A DNA stretch of 8,596 bases from CAYXVB01 sp964467785 (GTDB lineage Bacteria; Bdellovibrionota; UBA1018). Under the pieces are notes generated by a model that saw only the letters and a list, made by a program, of their open reading frames with translations, did no database searches and was not told the DNA's origin. The translations under genes and the position numbers were made by a program. Location: positions 1-8,596 of the forward strand of contig CAYXVB010000151.1 of NCBI GenBank assembly GCA_964467785.1, written 5' to 3'. Of the stretch, positions 1-6,435 are shown piece after piece (the first letter of the stretch is position 1; each line of letters starts with the position of its first letter).

Positions 1-1
1 G

Positions 2-328
2 GCGGACGTTGGCTTTGCGATGGCCACCGGCACCGACGTGGCGATGCAAGCAGCGGGGGTCACGCTGATGCGCGGCGACCCGCTACTCATCGGCGACGCG
101 ATCGATATCTCGCGGCGCACTTACGCCAAGATCCGGCAGAATCTGTTTTGGGCCTTCATCTACAACGTGATCGGAATCCCAGCCGCGGCGCTTGGCTACT
201 TAAGCCCCCTGGTGGCGGGAGCCGCCATGGCGTTCTCCAGCTTCAGCGTCGTCACCAACGCACTGCTGCTCCGACGCTGGAAACCGGCGGCCCGGGCGGA
301 GTCCGGAGCGGCGAGGATTTCGACATGA
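2..328 (+). CDS. copA: Cu(I)-exporting P1B-type ATPase, C-terminal fragment
   Basis: This is the last 108 residues of a heavy-metal P-type ATPase; the gene begins upstream of the window. The fragment opens inside the end of the ATP-binding/P domain (ADVGFAMATGTDVA, matching the family's ADVGIAxGTGTDVA hinge). It then runs through the ITLMRGD-like segment (VTLMRGD) and the linker RQNLFWAFIYN into the last two membrane helices. Cu(I)-specific P1B-1 features are visible: the YN pair at the start of the penultimate helix, and MAFSSFSVVTNALLLR in the final helix, where Met and Ser complete the copper site. The loop between these helices is short (ALGYLSP), as in many CopA proteins. The role is ATP-driven export of cytoplasmic Cu(I) across the inner membrane. 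Its TGA overlaps the ATG of the next gene (ATGA), so it heads a copper operon with a CueR-like sensor. The N-terminal metal-binding domains cannot be seen here. Confidence 0.93.
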   Translation, partial: ADVGFAMATGTDVAMQAAGVTLMRGDPLLIGDAIDISRRTYAKIRQNLFWAFIYNVIGIPAAALGYLSPLVAGAAMAFSSFSVVTNALLLRRWKPAARAESGAARIST

Positions 329-777
329 AAAAAGCCCCGCTCAAAAAAGTTTCCCCAAAGACCTTGAACATCGGGCAGGCCGCCGCGGCCTCCGGCGTCA
401 GCGCAAAGATGATCCGGCATTATGAAAGCATCGGCCTGATCCCCGAAGCCCGCCGCACGGCTTCGGGCTATCGTCTCTATGACGAAGCCGACGTTCACAC
501 GCTCCGCTTTGTCCGACGCGCCCGGGAACTCGGCTTTTCGATGCCGGAGATCTCCAAGCTGATCGGACTGTGGAAGAACCGCTCGCGCGCGAGCGCCGAA
601 GTCAAAAGACTCGCCCAGCAGCACGTGCGCGATCTGAATGATCGGATCACGAAGCTGCAAGAAATGCGCGACACCCTGCAAAAACTGGTGGCCTGCTGCA
701 AAGGGGATCAGCGGCCGGACTGCCCGATCTTGAGCGCCATCGCTCGGCGCGATTCTTTCATATCAACGTCCGGATGA
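325..777 (+). CDS. cueR: CueR-like Cu(I)-responsive MerR-family regulator
   Basis: This 150-residue protein has the MerR/CueR layout. An N-terminal winged helix-turn-helix covers residues 14-52 (LNIGQAAAASGVSAKMIRHY, then IGLIP and SGYRLYDEAD). The hinge reads FVRRARELGFSMPEISKLI, and a long dimerisation coiled coil spans about 92-122. A metal loop follows, with Cys125 and Cys133 separated by seven residues and then Pro-Ile. This is the same C-x7-C-P-I spacing as the Cu(I) ligands Cys112 and Cys120 of E. coli CueR. Ser90 in RASAEVKR matches CueR Ser77, the residue that marks monovalent-metal sensors; Zn and Hg sensors have Cys there. The known family role is activating copA transcription by twisting the promoter when Cu(I) binds. 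The gene sits downstream of copA with an ATGA overlap rather than divergently, so it probably autoregulates. The start is ATG 325, followed by a 13-residue Lys-rich extension absent from E. coli CueR. Confidence 0.92.
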   Translation: MKKAPLKKVSPKTLNIGQAAAASGVSAKMIRHYESIGLIPEARRTASGYRLYDEADVHTLRFVRRARELGFSMPEISKLIGLWKNRSRASAEVKRLAQQHVRDLNDRITKLQEMRDTLQKLVACCKGDQRPDCPILSAIARRDSFISTSG

Positions 778-1229
778 TGACGGCGACTGACACCGCACCG
801 CTCCGAGCAATCGGGCAATCCATATTGATCGTCGAAGACGACACGGACATCCGGGAGTCCCTTCGGGATTTTTTGGAGTTCGAGGGTTTCAAAGTGTATT
901 CCGCAGCCAATGGTCAAGAGGCGCTCGATATCCTCGAAACGATCCCCCGGCCTTGCCTGATTTTCCTCGACCTCTTCATGCCGGTCATGAACGGACTGGA
1001 ATTTCTTAAAAGCATGAAACGGGGCAGCGTCGACCAAGTGGTCGGCACGCCCATCGTCGTGGTTTCGGCCGCTCCCCCAGAGTCCGACATCGCCAAGCAG
1101 GTCAAGCCGCTCACCTCCCGATTCATCAAAAAACCAGCCGACCTCGACCTGATCATCAAGATTGTCGAAAGTTGCGGCTGCTACCGCGAAAGCAAATCGA
1201 GCGACAGAGACGACGAAGAAGTCGCTTGA
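774..1229 (+). CDS. single-domain response regulator (CheY-like receiver)
   Basis: This 151-residue protein is a receiver domain with no output domain. The expected residues are present: acidic Asp22 and Asp23 (IVEDD), phosphoacceptor Asp66 (IFLDLFMP), Ser99 at the switch position (VVVSAA), and Lys120 before Pro121 (IKKPAD). Gly48-Gln49 in ANGQEALDIL is also typical. After the last helix comes VESCGCYRE and a charged tail (KSSDRDDEEVA), giving Cys134-Gly-Cys136 near the C-terminus. The protein should take phosphate from a histidine kinase, or pass it along a relay, through protein contacts rather than by binding DNA. Its ATG overlaps the cueR stop (ATGA), and no good Shine-Dalgarno is visible, so translation is probably coupled. 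ATG 777 is an equally possible start one codon in. No kinase is encoded nearby. The link to copper is inferred from position only. The domain call is secure; the partner and output are unknown. Confidence 0.9.
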   Translation: MMTATDTAPLRAIGQSILIVEDDTDIRESLRDFLEFEGFKVYSAANGQEALDILETIPRPCLIFLDLFMPVMNGLEFLKSMKRGSVDQVVGTPIVVVSAAPPESDIAKQVKPLTSRFIKKPADLDLIIKIVESCGCYRESKSSDRDDEEVA

Positions 1230-1319
1230 GTCCGACAGCTCGCACTCCAGCACTCGACTTTGGCGCAAAAACACGAGCGTCAAGGGACTGACCCTGCCTG
1301 CGCCCCGCACGGGCGTCCG

Positions 1320-1348
1320 TTGACCCCGCGCGACGCTCAGCGTAAACT
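1320..1348 (+). promoter_or_regulatory. candidate sigma70-type promoter for the transglutaminase/barrel gene
   Basis: TTGACC (1320-1325) matches five of six -35 bases. It is followed by an ideal 17-bp spacer and TAAACT (1343-1348), a four-of-six -10 box that keeps T1, A2 and T6. Transcription would start near 1355, just upstream of the GGGGGAG ribosome site and ATG 1381. That also rules out the in-frame TTG at 1348 as a start. A GC hairpin (CGCCC, 5-nt loop, GGGCG; 1301-1315) abuts the -35 box but has no T run. The rest of the 151-bp gap between genes shows nothing else clear. Confidence 0.5.
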
Positions 1349-1363
1349 TGAACGATCTCGAGC

Positions 1364-1370
1364 GGGGGAG
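1364..1370 (+). promoter_or_regulatory. ribosome binding site GGGGGAG
   Basis: A strong purine-rich Shine-Dalgarno sequence lies 10 nt before ATG 1381. It decides the start of the exported transglutaminase-like protein: the alternative TTG at 1348 lies upstream of it, within the -10 box, and would add eleven residues in front of the signal peptide. Confidence 0.7.
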
Positions 1371-1380
1371 AAATCCAGAA

Positions 1381-3267
1381 ATGATCTTCAAGTTGAGAAC
1401 ACCGGCATTTGTGCTGACCTGTTGGACTTCATGCGCCATTCTGCTTCCGCAATCGCTGCTAGCGGCCGGCGAGCCCTGTCCGCCTGAAGGAGCCGCCCCC
1501 CCTTCGAACGCGGCTTCGATCGAGACGCTCAAAAGCGCGATCGATCCTGGCCGGACATCCTGGGTGGACGGCGTTTTCATGCTCGAATACGTGAAAGCGC
1601 AAAAGGATTCCGACTACAAAGTCCAAGGCACGCACCTCAACACCCTGCCCGAAATCGTCAAATCCAACGCCAATCGGCTCTACCAGGGAGCGTTCGGCGA
1701 AGTCCTGGTCAATGGCGCCCCCAAACCCACGACCTTCAAGCAACAGCTCCATTGGCTTCGTGAACAGGGCGCCTCTCTCAATACGAATGAGAAGCTCCTC
1801 GTCCTCTCGCTCTTCGGCAGCCGCCTGAGTCAGGGCTATGACGCCAACATCAAAAACATCATGTCCGATGAAGCTGTCTTCCAGAATGCACTAAAACACG
1901 GGAAAAACGGCGGCATCTGCGGCGACATCCACAACTACCTCACGCAGGTCGCCCTGGCGCTGGGTTTCCAAGACGCCCGCGTCCACTCGGGACTCTGGCA
2001 AAAGAACCCGAAAAAGCCTGATCAAGACGGACACTTCATCATGGTGTTCAAGGATCCGAAAACCGGCGAGTACTACTCGCAAAACTACTCCCAGCTCGTG
2101 CGCACCGGAGAGAAGAATCTCGAAGCGGCGCTCAACTCCTCGCTCCGGACGCTCGGCCCCTTCAGCGGCTCCATCTTCGTGGGGCCCGCCGAAAACAGCA
2201 GCCGCTTCCGCACCTTCGTGCCGCAGACCACGCGCTGGCTGGATCGGGAGTTCCGCGACGCGTCTTCGTTCAAACCCGGTGCCTCGACCTTTAACTTCAC
2301 GATGGGCAACCACACTGAGCGCTTTTCCATGCAGGCCGAGGGAACCACCGCCGGCGGCACCCAGATCAAGGCGTTCGCGCTTCACACCGCCTATAACGGA
2401 ACCGAACGATACCGGGTGGACGCCGTAGGCGTCGCCACTCAGAACGAGTACGTGGCGCAAGGCCTCAAATACGTCGACGAGATCGGACTCAAGAGCACCG
2501 CCCGGGTCGGTATCATGAATTTCGAGATGCCGATGAGCAAGGCCAACTCCGACGGCTCGCTCACCCACACCAGCGCGAGCAGTAATGGGATTTTTCTCGG
2601 CACGGACATCAAAGGCCGCGCCCGTGTCAACAACACGACCGGCCGGCTCGAGCTCGATGTCTCGGAGGATATCGCTAAAAAAGGCGTCGCTTCCGCCCCG
2701 CGCGCCCGGATCCTGACCGGCGTCGACCAAAAGCTCGGCAAGGATTCTCCCGTCACCGTGTCAGTCGAGCGCGCGACCGGACTCACCACGCGCGACTATC
2801 ACAGCATCATCCAGCCCGCACTCCGGACGGATTACGACAAGGTGAGCGTGGTCTATGACAGTCGCAATCCGGAGAAGCCCGAGGCCTACCTCGTGGCCGG
2901 CGGCGAGCTCTACCTTTTTGACGGCATCCAAAAGTCCACGGCCAAGGGCCTGCGCACCTTTCTCAAGCAGGCCGTCCCCACGGAGCGCCTTGGCGAATTC
3001 TCCGTCCTCGCCGACCTCAGTAAGATCACCGCGAGCAAAGACACTTACTTTGACCAGCCTCTAGTTAAGACACTGGGCGTGGACTGGACCAAAAAAACGG
3101 ATATCGCCGGCGCACGGGGCGACGTGGGCGTCGCCATGCGCTATCAGAACCGCACGCCTTCCCAGGTGTTTGACCTGCGGAACTCGCCGGTGATCGACAC
3201 GCTCACTCCCGAGTTCCATACAAAGAAAGTCGTGACCGGGACGATCTGGTACCACATGAGCTTCTGA
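1381..3267 (+). CDS. exported transglutaminase-like protein with C-terminal outer-membrane beta-barrel-like region
   Basis: This protein has 628 residues. A signal peptide covers about residues 1-29 (MIFKLR, a hydrophobic core, then LLAAG). A mostly helical stretch precedes a transglutaminase-like core with Cys180 (GGICGDIHNYLTQVALALGF), His218 (DGHFIMVF) and Asn235 (YYSQNYSQL). The order and spacing fit the Cys-His-Asp/Asn triad of the bacterial transglutaminase/NlpC-like papain fold. From about residue 300 the sequence changes to many alternating amphipathic strands rich in Thr, Ser, Gly, Tyr and Phe. It ends in GTIWYHMSF, with Gly, Ile, Tyr, Met and terminal Phe alternating, as in the C-terminal signal read by the BAM complex. 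I infer a periplasmic Cys-His domain joined to an outer-membrane barrel. The substrate is unknown: it could be a protease, amidase or peptide crosslinker, or the domain may have lost catalysis. The gene is monocistronic with its own promoter. The triad is clear; the barrel is probable. Confidence 0.72.
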   Translation: MIFKLRTPAFVLTCWTSCAILLPQSLLAAGEPCPPEGAAPPSNAASIETLKSAIDPGRTSWVDGVFMLEYVKAQKDSDYKVQGTHLNTLPEIVKSNANRLYQGAFGEVLVNGAPKPTTFKQQLHWLREQGASLNTNEKLLVLSLFGSRLSQGYDANIKNIMSDEAVFQNALKHGKNGGICGDIHNYLTQVALALGFQDARVHSGLWQKNPKKPDQDGHFIMVFKDPKTGEYYSQNYSQLVRTGEKNLEAALNSSLRTLGPFSGSIFVGPAENSSRFRTFVPQTTRWLDREFRDASSFKPGASTFNFTMGNHTERFSMQAEGTTAGGTQIKAFALHTAYNGTERYRVDAVGVATQNEYVAQGLKYVDEIGLKSTARVGIMNFEMPMSKANSDGSLTHTSASSNGIFLGTDIKGRARVNNTTGRLELDVSEDIAKKGVASAPRARILTGVDQKLGKDSPVTVSVERATGLTTRDYHSIIQPALRTDYDKVSVVYDSRNPEKPEAYLVAGGELYLFDGIQKSTAKGLRTFLKQAVPTERLGEFSVLADLSKITASKDTYFDQPLVKTLGVDWTKKTDIAGARGDVGVAMRYQNRTPSQVFDLRNSPVIDTLTPEFHTKKVVTGTIWYHMSF

Positions 3268-3331
3268 CCCCGACATGGGACTTATTGTCACTTCGCTTCT
3301 GCAGAATAAGCCATTTCCGGCCCTAAGCGTG

Positions 3332-3349
3332 ACTTGAGAACAATCAAGT
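3332..3349 (+). promoter_or_regulatory. interrupted palindrome ACTTGA-N6-TCAAGT, candidate operator
   Basis: This perfect 6-bp inverted repeat, with a 6-bp spacer, lies 33 bp before the start of the homogentisate dioxygenase gene. It is the strongest dyad in the 115-bp gap between the transglutaminase-like gene and the catabolic operon. Its size and symmetry suit a dimeric repressor or activator (MarR, IclR or TetR type), which commonly control homogentisate operons. It could also fold as a weak hairpin in the leader RNA. No convincing -35/-10 pair could be assigned to this gap. A second small palindrome, TTCTGCAGAA, lies at 3297-3306. Confidence 0.35.
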
Positions 3350-3382
3350 TTGCCGGCACGTGGATTGCTGTATGCAGGAGAG

Positions 3383-4511
3383 ATGATCAACATTCCATAC
3401 GTCAAAGGCGTCACGTCAAAGCAGGCCCACGTAGGCATACCGGATGGGACATACGAAGAGGAATATGCCCGCAACGGGTTCTTCGGCGGTTACGCCCACC
3501 TCTACCGCACCGAGCCCCCGACCGCCTGGACACGGATCGAAGGCCCGCTCAAGCCCCGCGCGTTCGCGCCGCGCGCCCTCGCCGAAGGCGATTTCCTGGC
3601 CTGCCGCAAGCCTTATCTCTTCAACGAGGACTGCCGCATCCACTTCTTCGCGCAGACTCGCGCGATGCCCTACCACTTCCGCAACGCGGACATGGACGAG
3701 GTTTATTTCATTCATCAGGGCGCGGGCCTCCTCGAGACGGATTTCGGCCCGGTCCAGTACGAAGCCGGTGACTATCTTCTCATCCCTCGCGGCACCGTTT
3801 ATCGCTTCGAACCCGCTCAGCCGACCCAGCTCCTCCTCGTCGAATCCGCGGGCGAATACCGCTTTCCCGACAAGGGCATGCTGGGCGAGCACGCGCTCTT
3901 CGACCCCTCGGTCATTCGCGTTCCGACTCCCAGGGCCACCTGTCCCTCGGTAGGATCCGCCGCCGCCCCGTCCGCCAGGGAATGGGAACTCAAGATCCAG
4001 CGCCGCGGCGCCATCACCTCGGTCTTCTACCCGTTTGATCCGATCAACGTCGTCGGTTGGAAAGGGACTTTGAGCGTGATGCAGCTCAACGTGCGCGACA
4101 TCCGCCCCGTGAGCTGCGACCGTTACCACTTGCCGCCCTCGGCGCACACGACGTTCGTCGGCCACAACTTCGTCATCTGCAGCTTCCTGCCCCGGCCGCT
4201 CGAAAACGGCGACCCCGAGGCGATGAAGGGGCCTTNNNNNNNNNNACCACTCCAACATCGACTTCGACGAGGTGCTCTTCTACCACGCGGGCCAGTTCTT
4301 TTCCCGCGAAGGGATCGGCCCGGGCATGCTGACCTTCCATCCGCAGGGCATACACCACGGTCCACAACCCCAGGCCGTCGAGCGCACTCGCTCCGTGCGC
4401 GAGACCCAGGAAATCGCCGTGATGATCGACACCAAAAAACCGCTCGAAGTGGGCCCCGCCGCCCTCCCCTCGGAGATCGCCGATTATTGGATGAGCTGGC
4501 GGAAGAAATGA
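3383..4511 (+). CDS. hmgA: homogentisate 1,2-dioxygenase (interrupted by an assembly gap)
   Basis: This Fe(II) enzyme opens the homogentisate ring to give maleylacetoacetate. A double-cupin protein of about 373 residues is encoded in two pieces around the N run at 4236-4245: 284 codons before it in one frame, and 87 after it in another. The first part has the cupin signature (FRNADMDEVYFIHQGAG, then YEAGDYLLIPRGTVYRF) and ends with GHNFVICSFLPRPLENGDPEA. The second part begins HSNIDFDEVLFYHAG and contains TFHPQGIHHGPQP. The iron ligands are His at 4248-4250, Asp or Glu at 4266-4271 and His at 4356-4358, equivalent to human His335, Glu341 and His371. ATG 3383 follows AGGAG by only 2 nt; TTG 3365 and 3350 are weaker in-frame alternatives. 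The frame shift is best explained by the arbitrary gap length. It is the first gene of a three-gene tyrosine catabolic operon. The short HSNIDFDE form is a known bacterial variant, not the long eukaryotic type. Confidence 0.9.
4236..4245. other. assembly gap (10 Ns) inside hmgA
   Basis: A run of ten Ns joins two contig ends within the dioxygenase gene. Conserved family sequence around this point reads Pro-Phe/Tyr-Tyr-His-Ser-Asn. With Pro ending at 4234 and His starting at 4248, only six bases are expected between them. Thirteen are shown, three of them real. The true gap is therefore likely about 3 nt, and the ten Ns are a placeholder. Confidence 0.85.
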
Positions 4512-4553
4512 ACGGTCCGGCGCCACAGGCGCGGGCGCGAATCGCATCGAAAC

Positions 4554-4560
4554 TAAGGAG
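4554..4560 (+). promoter_or_regulatory. ribosome binding site TAAGGAG
   Basis: A near-perfect Shine-Dalgarno sequence lies 9 nt before ATG 4570. It gives the dioxygenase gene its own translation start after the 58-bp gap that follows hmgA. A small GC hairpin (GCGCC, loop ACA, GGCGC; 4520-4532) lies upstream, without a T run. Confidence 0.75.
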
Positions 4561-4569
4561 TCTATCCAC

Positions 4570-5646
4570 ATGAGCACCAATCAGATCGGCCTCGACGGAA
4601 TCGAATTTGTCGAGTTCGCCTCCCCCGAGCCGGACAAGCTTCACCGCCTTTTCCAGGAATTCGGCTTCTCGCGGGTCATGAGCCATGCCAAATTGGGCAT
4701 CGACCTCTACGAGCAGAACGAGATCTACTTTCTTCTCAACCGCTCCAAGAATTCCTATGCCGCGGCGTTTGCCCAAGCCCACGGCCCCTCGATCTGCTCG
4801 ATGGGCTGGCGGGTCAAGGACGCGCGTCAGGCGATGGGGCTCGCGATCCTTCGCGGCGCCAATCTCTGCGAGGAGTCCGACCTACTTGCCGTCCCCGAAA
4901 AAGGCGGAAAAGCCCCTGGAAAACGCGCTACCCACCTGCCCGCGCTCTACGGCATCGGCGAAAGCCTCATCTATCTGGTGGATCGCAAGCGCGGGCGCCC
5001 GCTGTACGAATCCCTCGGCTTTGAGACGCTCGCCCAACCGGACCTCGTGCCACAAAAAGGCTTCATCTCGATCGACCATCTGACCAACAACGTCCACAAG
5101 GGCGAGATGAAGAAGTGGGCCGACTTCTACAAGACCATTTTTGAGTTCACTGAGGTCCGTTACTTCGACATCCGCGGCGCCAAGACCGGGCTGACCTCAT
5201 ACGCCTTACGCTCGCCCTGCGGCAAGTTCTGCATCCCGATCAACGAGGGCACCGAGAAGCACTCCCAGATCAACGAGTACCTCGACGAGTACCAGGGCCC
5301 GGGCGTCCAGCACCTGGCCTTCCTGACCAACGACATCCTGGCCTCTCTCGACGCACTCGAGGGCACGTCCATCGAGACGCTCGATATCGACGACGAGTAC
5401 TACGCCGAAGTCTTCGACCGCGTCCCCAACGTCACCGAGGACCGCCGCCGGCTCCAGGACCACATGGTTCTGATCGACGGTGACGCCGAAGGCTATCTGC
5501 TCCAGATCTTCACCAAGAACATCATCGGCCCGATCTTCATCGAGATCATCCAGCGCAAGAACCACTTCGCGTTCGGCGAGGGCAATTTCGGCGCCTTGTT
5601 CCGCTCCATCGAACGTGATCAAATGAAGAGAGGCTATCTCAAATGA
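4570..5646 (+). CDS. hpd: 4-hydroxyphenylpyruvate dioxygenase
   Basis: This enzyme converts 4-hydroxyphenylpyruvate and O2 to homogentisate and CO2, the step before HmgA. The 358-residue protein has two vicinal-oxygen-chelate modules. The N-terminal one (about 10-150) lacks metal ligands; the C-terminal one (about 165-340) is catalytic. The Fe(II) facial triad is visible: His170 (SIDHLTNNV), His248 (GVQHLAF) and Glu325 (FIEIIQRK). Substrate-pocket and C-terminal gating-helix motifs are typical of the family: SYALRSPCGKFCIPINEG (210-227), GYLLQIFTK and FAFGEGNFGALFRSIE (333-348). The intact C-terminal helix argues for HPPD rather than hydroxymandelate synthase. The length matches bacterial HPPDs. 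It is the middle gene of the operon. Its TGA overlaps the next ATG (ATGA), and the next gene's ribosome site is inside its last codons. The protein is cytoplasmic. Confidence 0.96.
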   Translation: MSTNQIGLDGIEFVEFASPEPDKLHRLFQEFGFSRVMSHAKLGIDLYEQNEIYFLLNRSKNSYAAAFAQAHGPSICSMGWRVKDARQAMGLAILRGANLCEESDLLAVPEKGGKAPGKRATHLPALYGIGESLIYLVDRKRGRPLYESLGFETLAQPDLVPQKGFISIDHLTNNVHKGEMKKWADFYKTIFEFTEVRYFDIRGAKTGLTSYALRSPCGKFCIPINEGTEKHSQINEYLDEYQGPGVQHLAFLTNDILASLDALEGTSIETLDIDDEYYAEVFDRVPNVTEDRRRLQDHMVLIDGDAEGYLLQIFTKNIIGPIFIEIIQRKNHFAFGEGNFGALFRSIERDQMKRGYLK

Positions 5647-6389
5647 AGAAACTTCCCTGGCGCAAGTTCACACCAGTCGAACACGAAACCTGGAACGTGA
5701 TGTTCCGGCGCCAGGCCGAGAAACGCGACGAACAGATTCACCCGCTCTTCGCGAAAGGAATCTCTCGGCTCGGGATCCGCGACGGCGGCGTGCCCGACAT
5801 CGCTGAAGTGAACCGGACGCTCAAGGCCCTGACGGGGTTCGAAGGCGTCCCGGTCGAAGGCCTCGAGGAAGACGACAGCTTTTACCGCATGCTGGCGGAA
5901 GGAATGTTCCCGATCGGCAACTTCATCCGCGACCGCAAGGACGTGTCGTACACGCCGGCGCCGGACGTCTTTCACGATCTTTATGGACACCTGCCATTCT
6001 TGGCTGATCGCGACTACGCGGATTTTTGCCGCGAGCTGGGCCGACGCGCGGTGGCATATCCGGACCGGCCTGGGGTGCTCACCCAGTTCGCGCGGCTGTT
6101 TTGGTTTGCCATCGAGTTCAGCGTCATCCGCACACCCGAGGGCCGGCGCATCTTCGGCGCGGGCATCGCGTCCTCCCATGGCGAGTGCGCGTATGCGCTC
6201 AGCGATAGGCCCACGGTGATCCCGTTTTCGGTGGAGGCGATCCGGCGCCAGGATTTCCGCGTGGATCGCTTTCAAGACAAGATCTTCGAAATCGACTCGC
6301 TGGCCGAGCTGTACGGATGCCTGCCCGAGTTCGAGCGCGCGGTCCTTAAGGACCCGGAAGCACGGGATACGATCCCCTGTACGGCTTAG
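5643..6389 (+). CDS. phhA: phenylalanine 4-monooxygenase (pterin-dependent)
   Basis: This enzyme hydroxylates phenylalanine to tyrosine using O2, tetrahydropterin and non-heme iron. The 248-residue protein is the bacterial catalytic-domain-only type, without the regulatory domain of animal enzymes. The iron ligands sit in the usual places: His111 and His116 in PAPDVFHDLYGHLPFL, and Glu158 in FWFAIEFSVI. Other family segments are EGMFPIGNFIRD (86-97), the substrate-binding RTPEGRRIFGAGIASSHGE (163-181), and the C-terminal IFEIDSLAELY. ATG 5643 overlaps the hpd stop, and AGAGG at 5629-5633 is a suitable ribosome site 9 nt upstream. Being coupled to hpd and hmgA, it feeds phenylalanine into tyrosine breakdown. 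The pterin-4a-carbinolamine dehydratase (PhhB) and aminotransferase needed alongside are not in this window. Tyrosine or tryptophan hydroxylase activity is unlikely in a bacterium with this context. Confidence 0.95.
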   Translation: MKKLPWRKFTPVEHETWNVMFRRQAEKRDEQIHPLFAKGISRLGIRDGGVPDIAEVNRTLKALTGFEGVPVEGLEEDDSFYRMLAEGMFPIGNFIRDRKDVSYTPAPDVFHDLYGHLPFLADRDYADFCRELGRRAVAYPDRPGVLTQFARLFWFAIEFSVIRTPEGRRIFGAGIASSHGECAYALSDRPTVIPFSVEAIRRQDFRVDRFQDKIFEIDSLAELYGCLPEFERAVLKDPEARDTIPCTA

Positions 6390-6392
6390 AGC

Positions 6393-6420
6393 TTCACTTT
6401 CGACGTCGAAACCAAGTGAA
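6393..6420. repeat. nested inverted repeats just after phhA
   Basis: TTTCGACGTCGAAA (6398-6411) is a perfect 14-bp palindrome. It sits inside an outer pair, TTCACTT (6393-6399) and AAGTGAA (6414-6420). The cluster starts 3 nt after the phhA stop. As RNA it can form a hairpin, but no T run follows, so it is not a standard intrinsic terminator. It could be a protein-binding dyad or a stem that stabilises the 3' end of the operon mRNA. Confidence 0.5.
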
Positions 6421-6435
6421 ACGCTCCGAAAACAA

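Noticed and set aside
148..324. Upstream in-frame extension of cueR (alternative start at 148)
   Set aside because: The extra 59 residues are copA sequence read in another frame. ATG 325 with its ATGA overlap gives the normal CueR length and N-terminus.
1301..1315. GC hairpin CGCCC/GGGCG as terminator of the copper operon
   Set aside because: It has only a 5-bp stem, no T run, and lies directly against the candidate -35 box of the next gene.
708..1580. Long minus-strand open frame of 290 codons
   Set aside because: It lies antisense to the receiver gene and to the start of the transglutaminase-like gene. Its composition shows no domain or signal and it crosses the real promoter region; such frames are common in GC-rich DNA.
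1891..2730. Minus-strand open frame of 279 codons
   Set aside because: It is entirely antisense to the transglutaminase/barrel gene, is rich in Arg, Gly, Val and Glu, and has no recognisable motif. It is a shadow of third-position GC bias.
3399..3421. Direct repeat ACGTCAAAG twice, 14 bp apart
   Set aside because: It lies inside the start of hmgA and encodes VKGVTSK; two 9-bp copies in coding sequence are likely chance.
3416..4258. Minus-strand open frame of 280 codons across hmgA
   Set aside because: It is antisense to a clearly recognised dioxygenase and runs through the N gap; no family resemblance.
3383..4511. hmgA as a pseudogene
   Set aside because: The frame change coincides exactly with the 10-N gap, and both sides carry intact conserved motifs including all iron ligands.
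4520..4532. Small hairpin between hmgA and hpd as terminator
   Set aside because: It has a 5-bp stem and 3-nt loop with no T run. The strong ribosome site and short spacing favour read-through within the operon.
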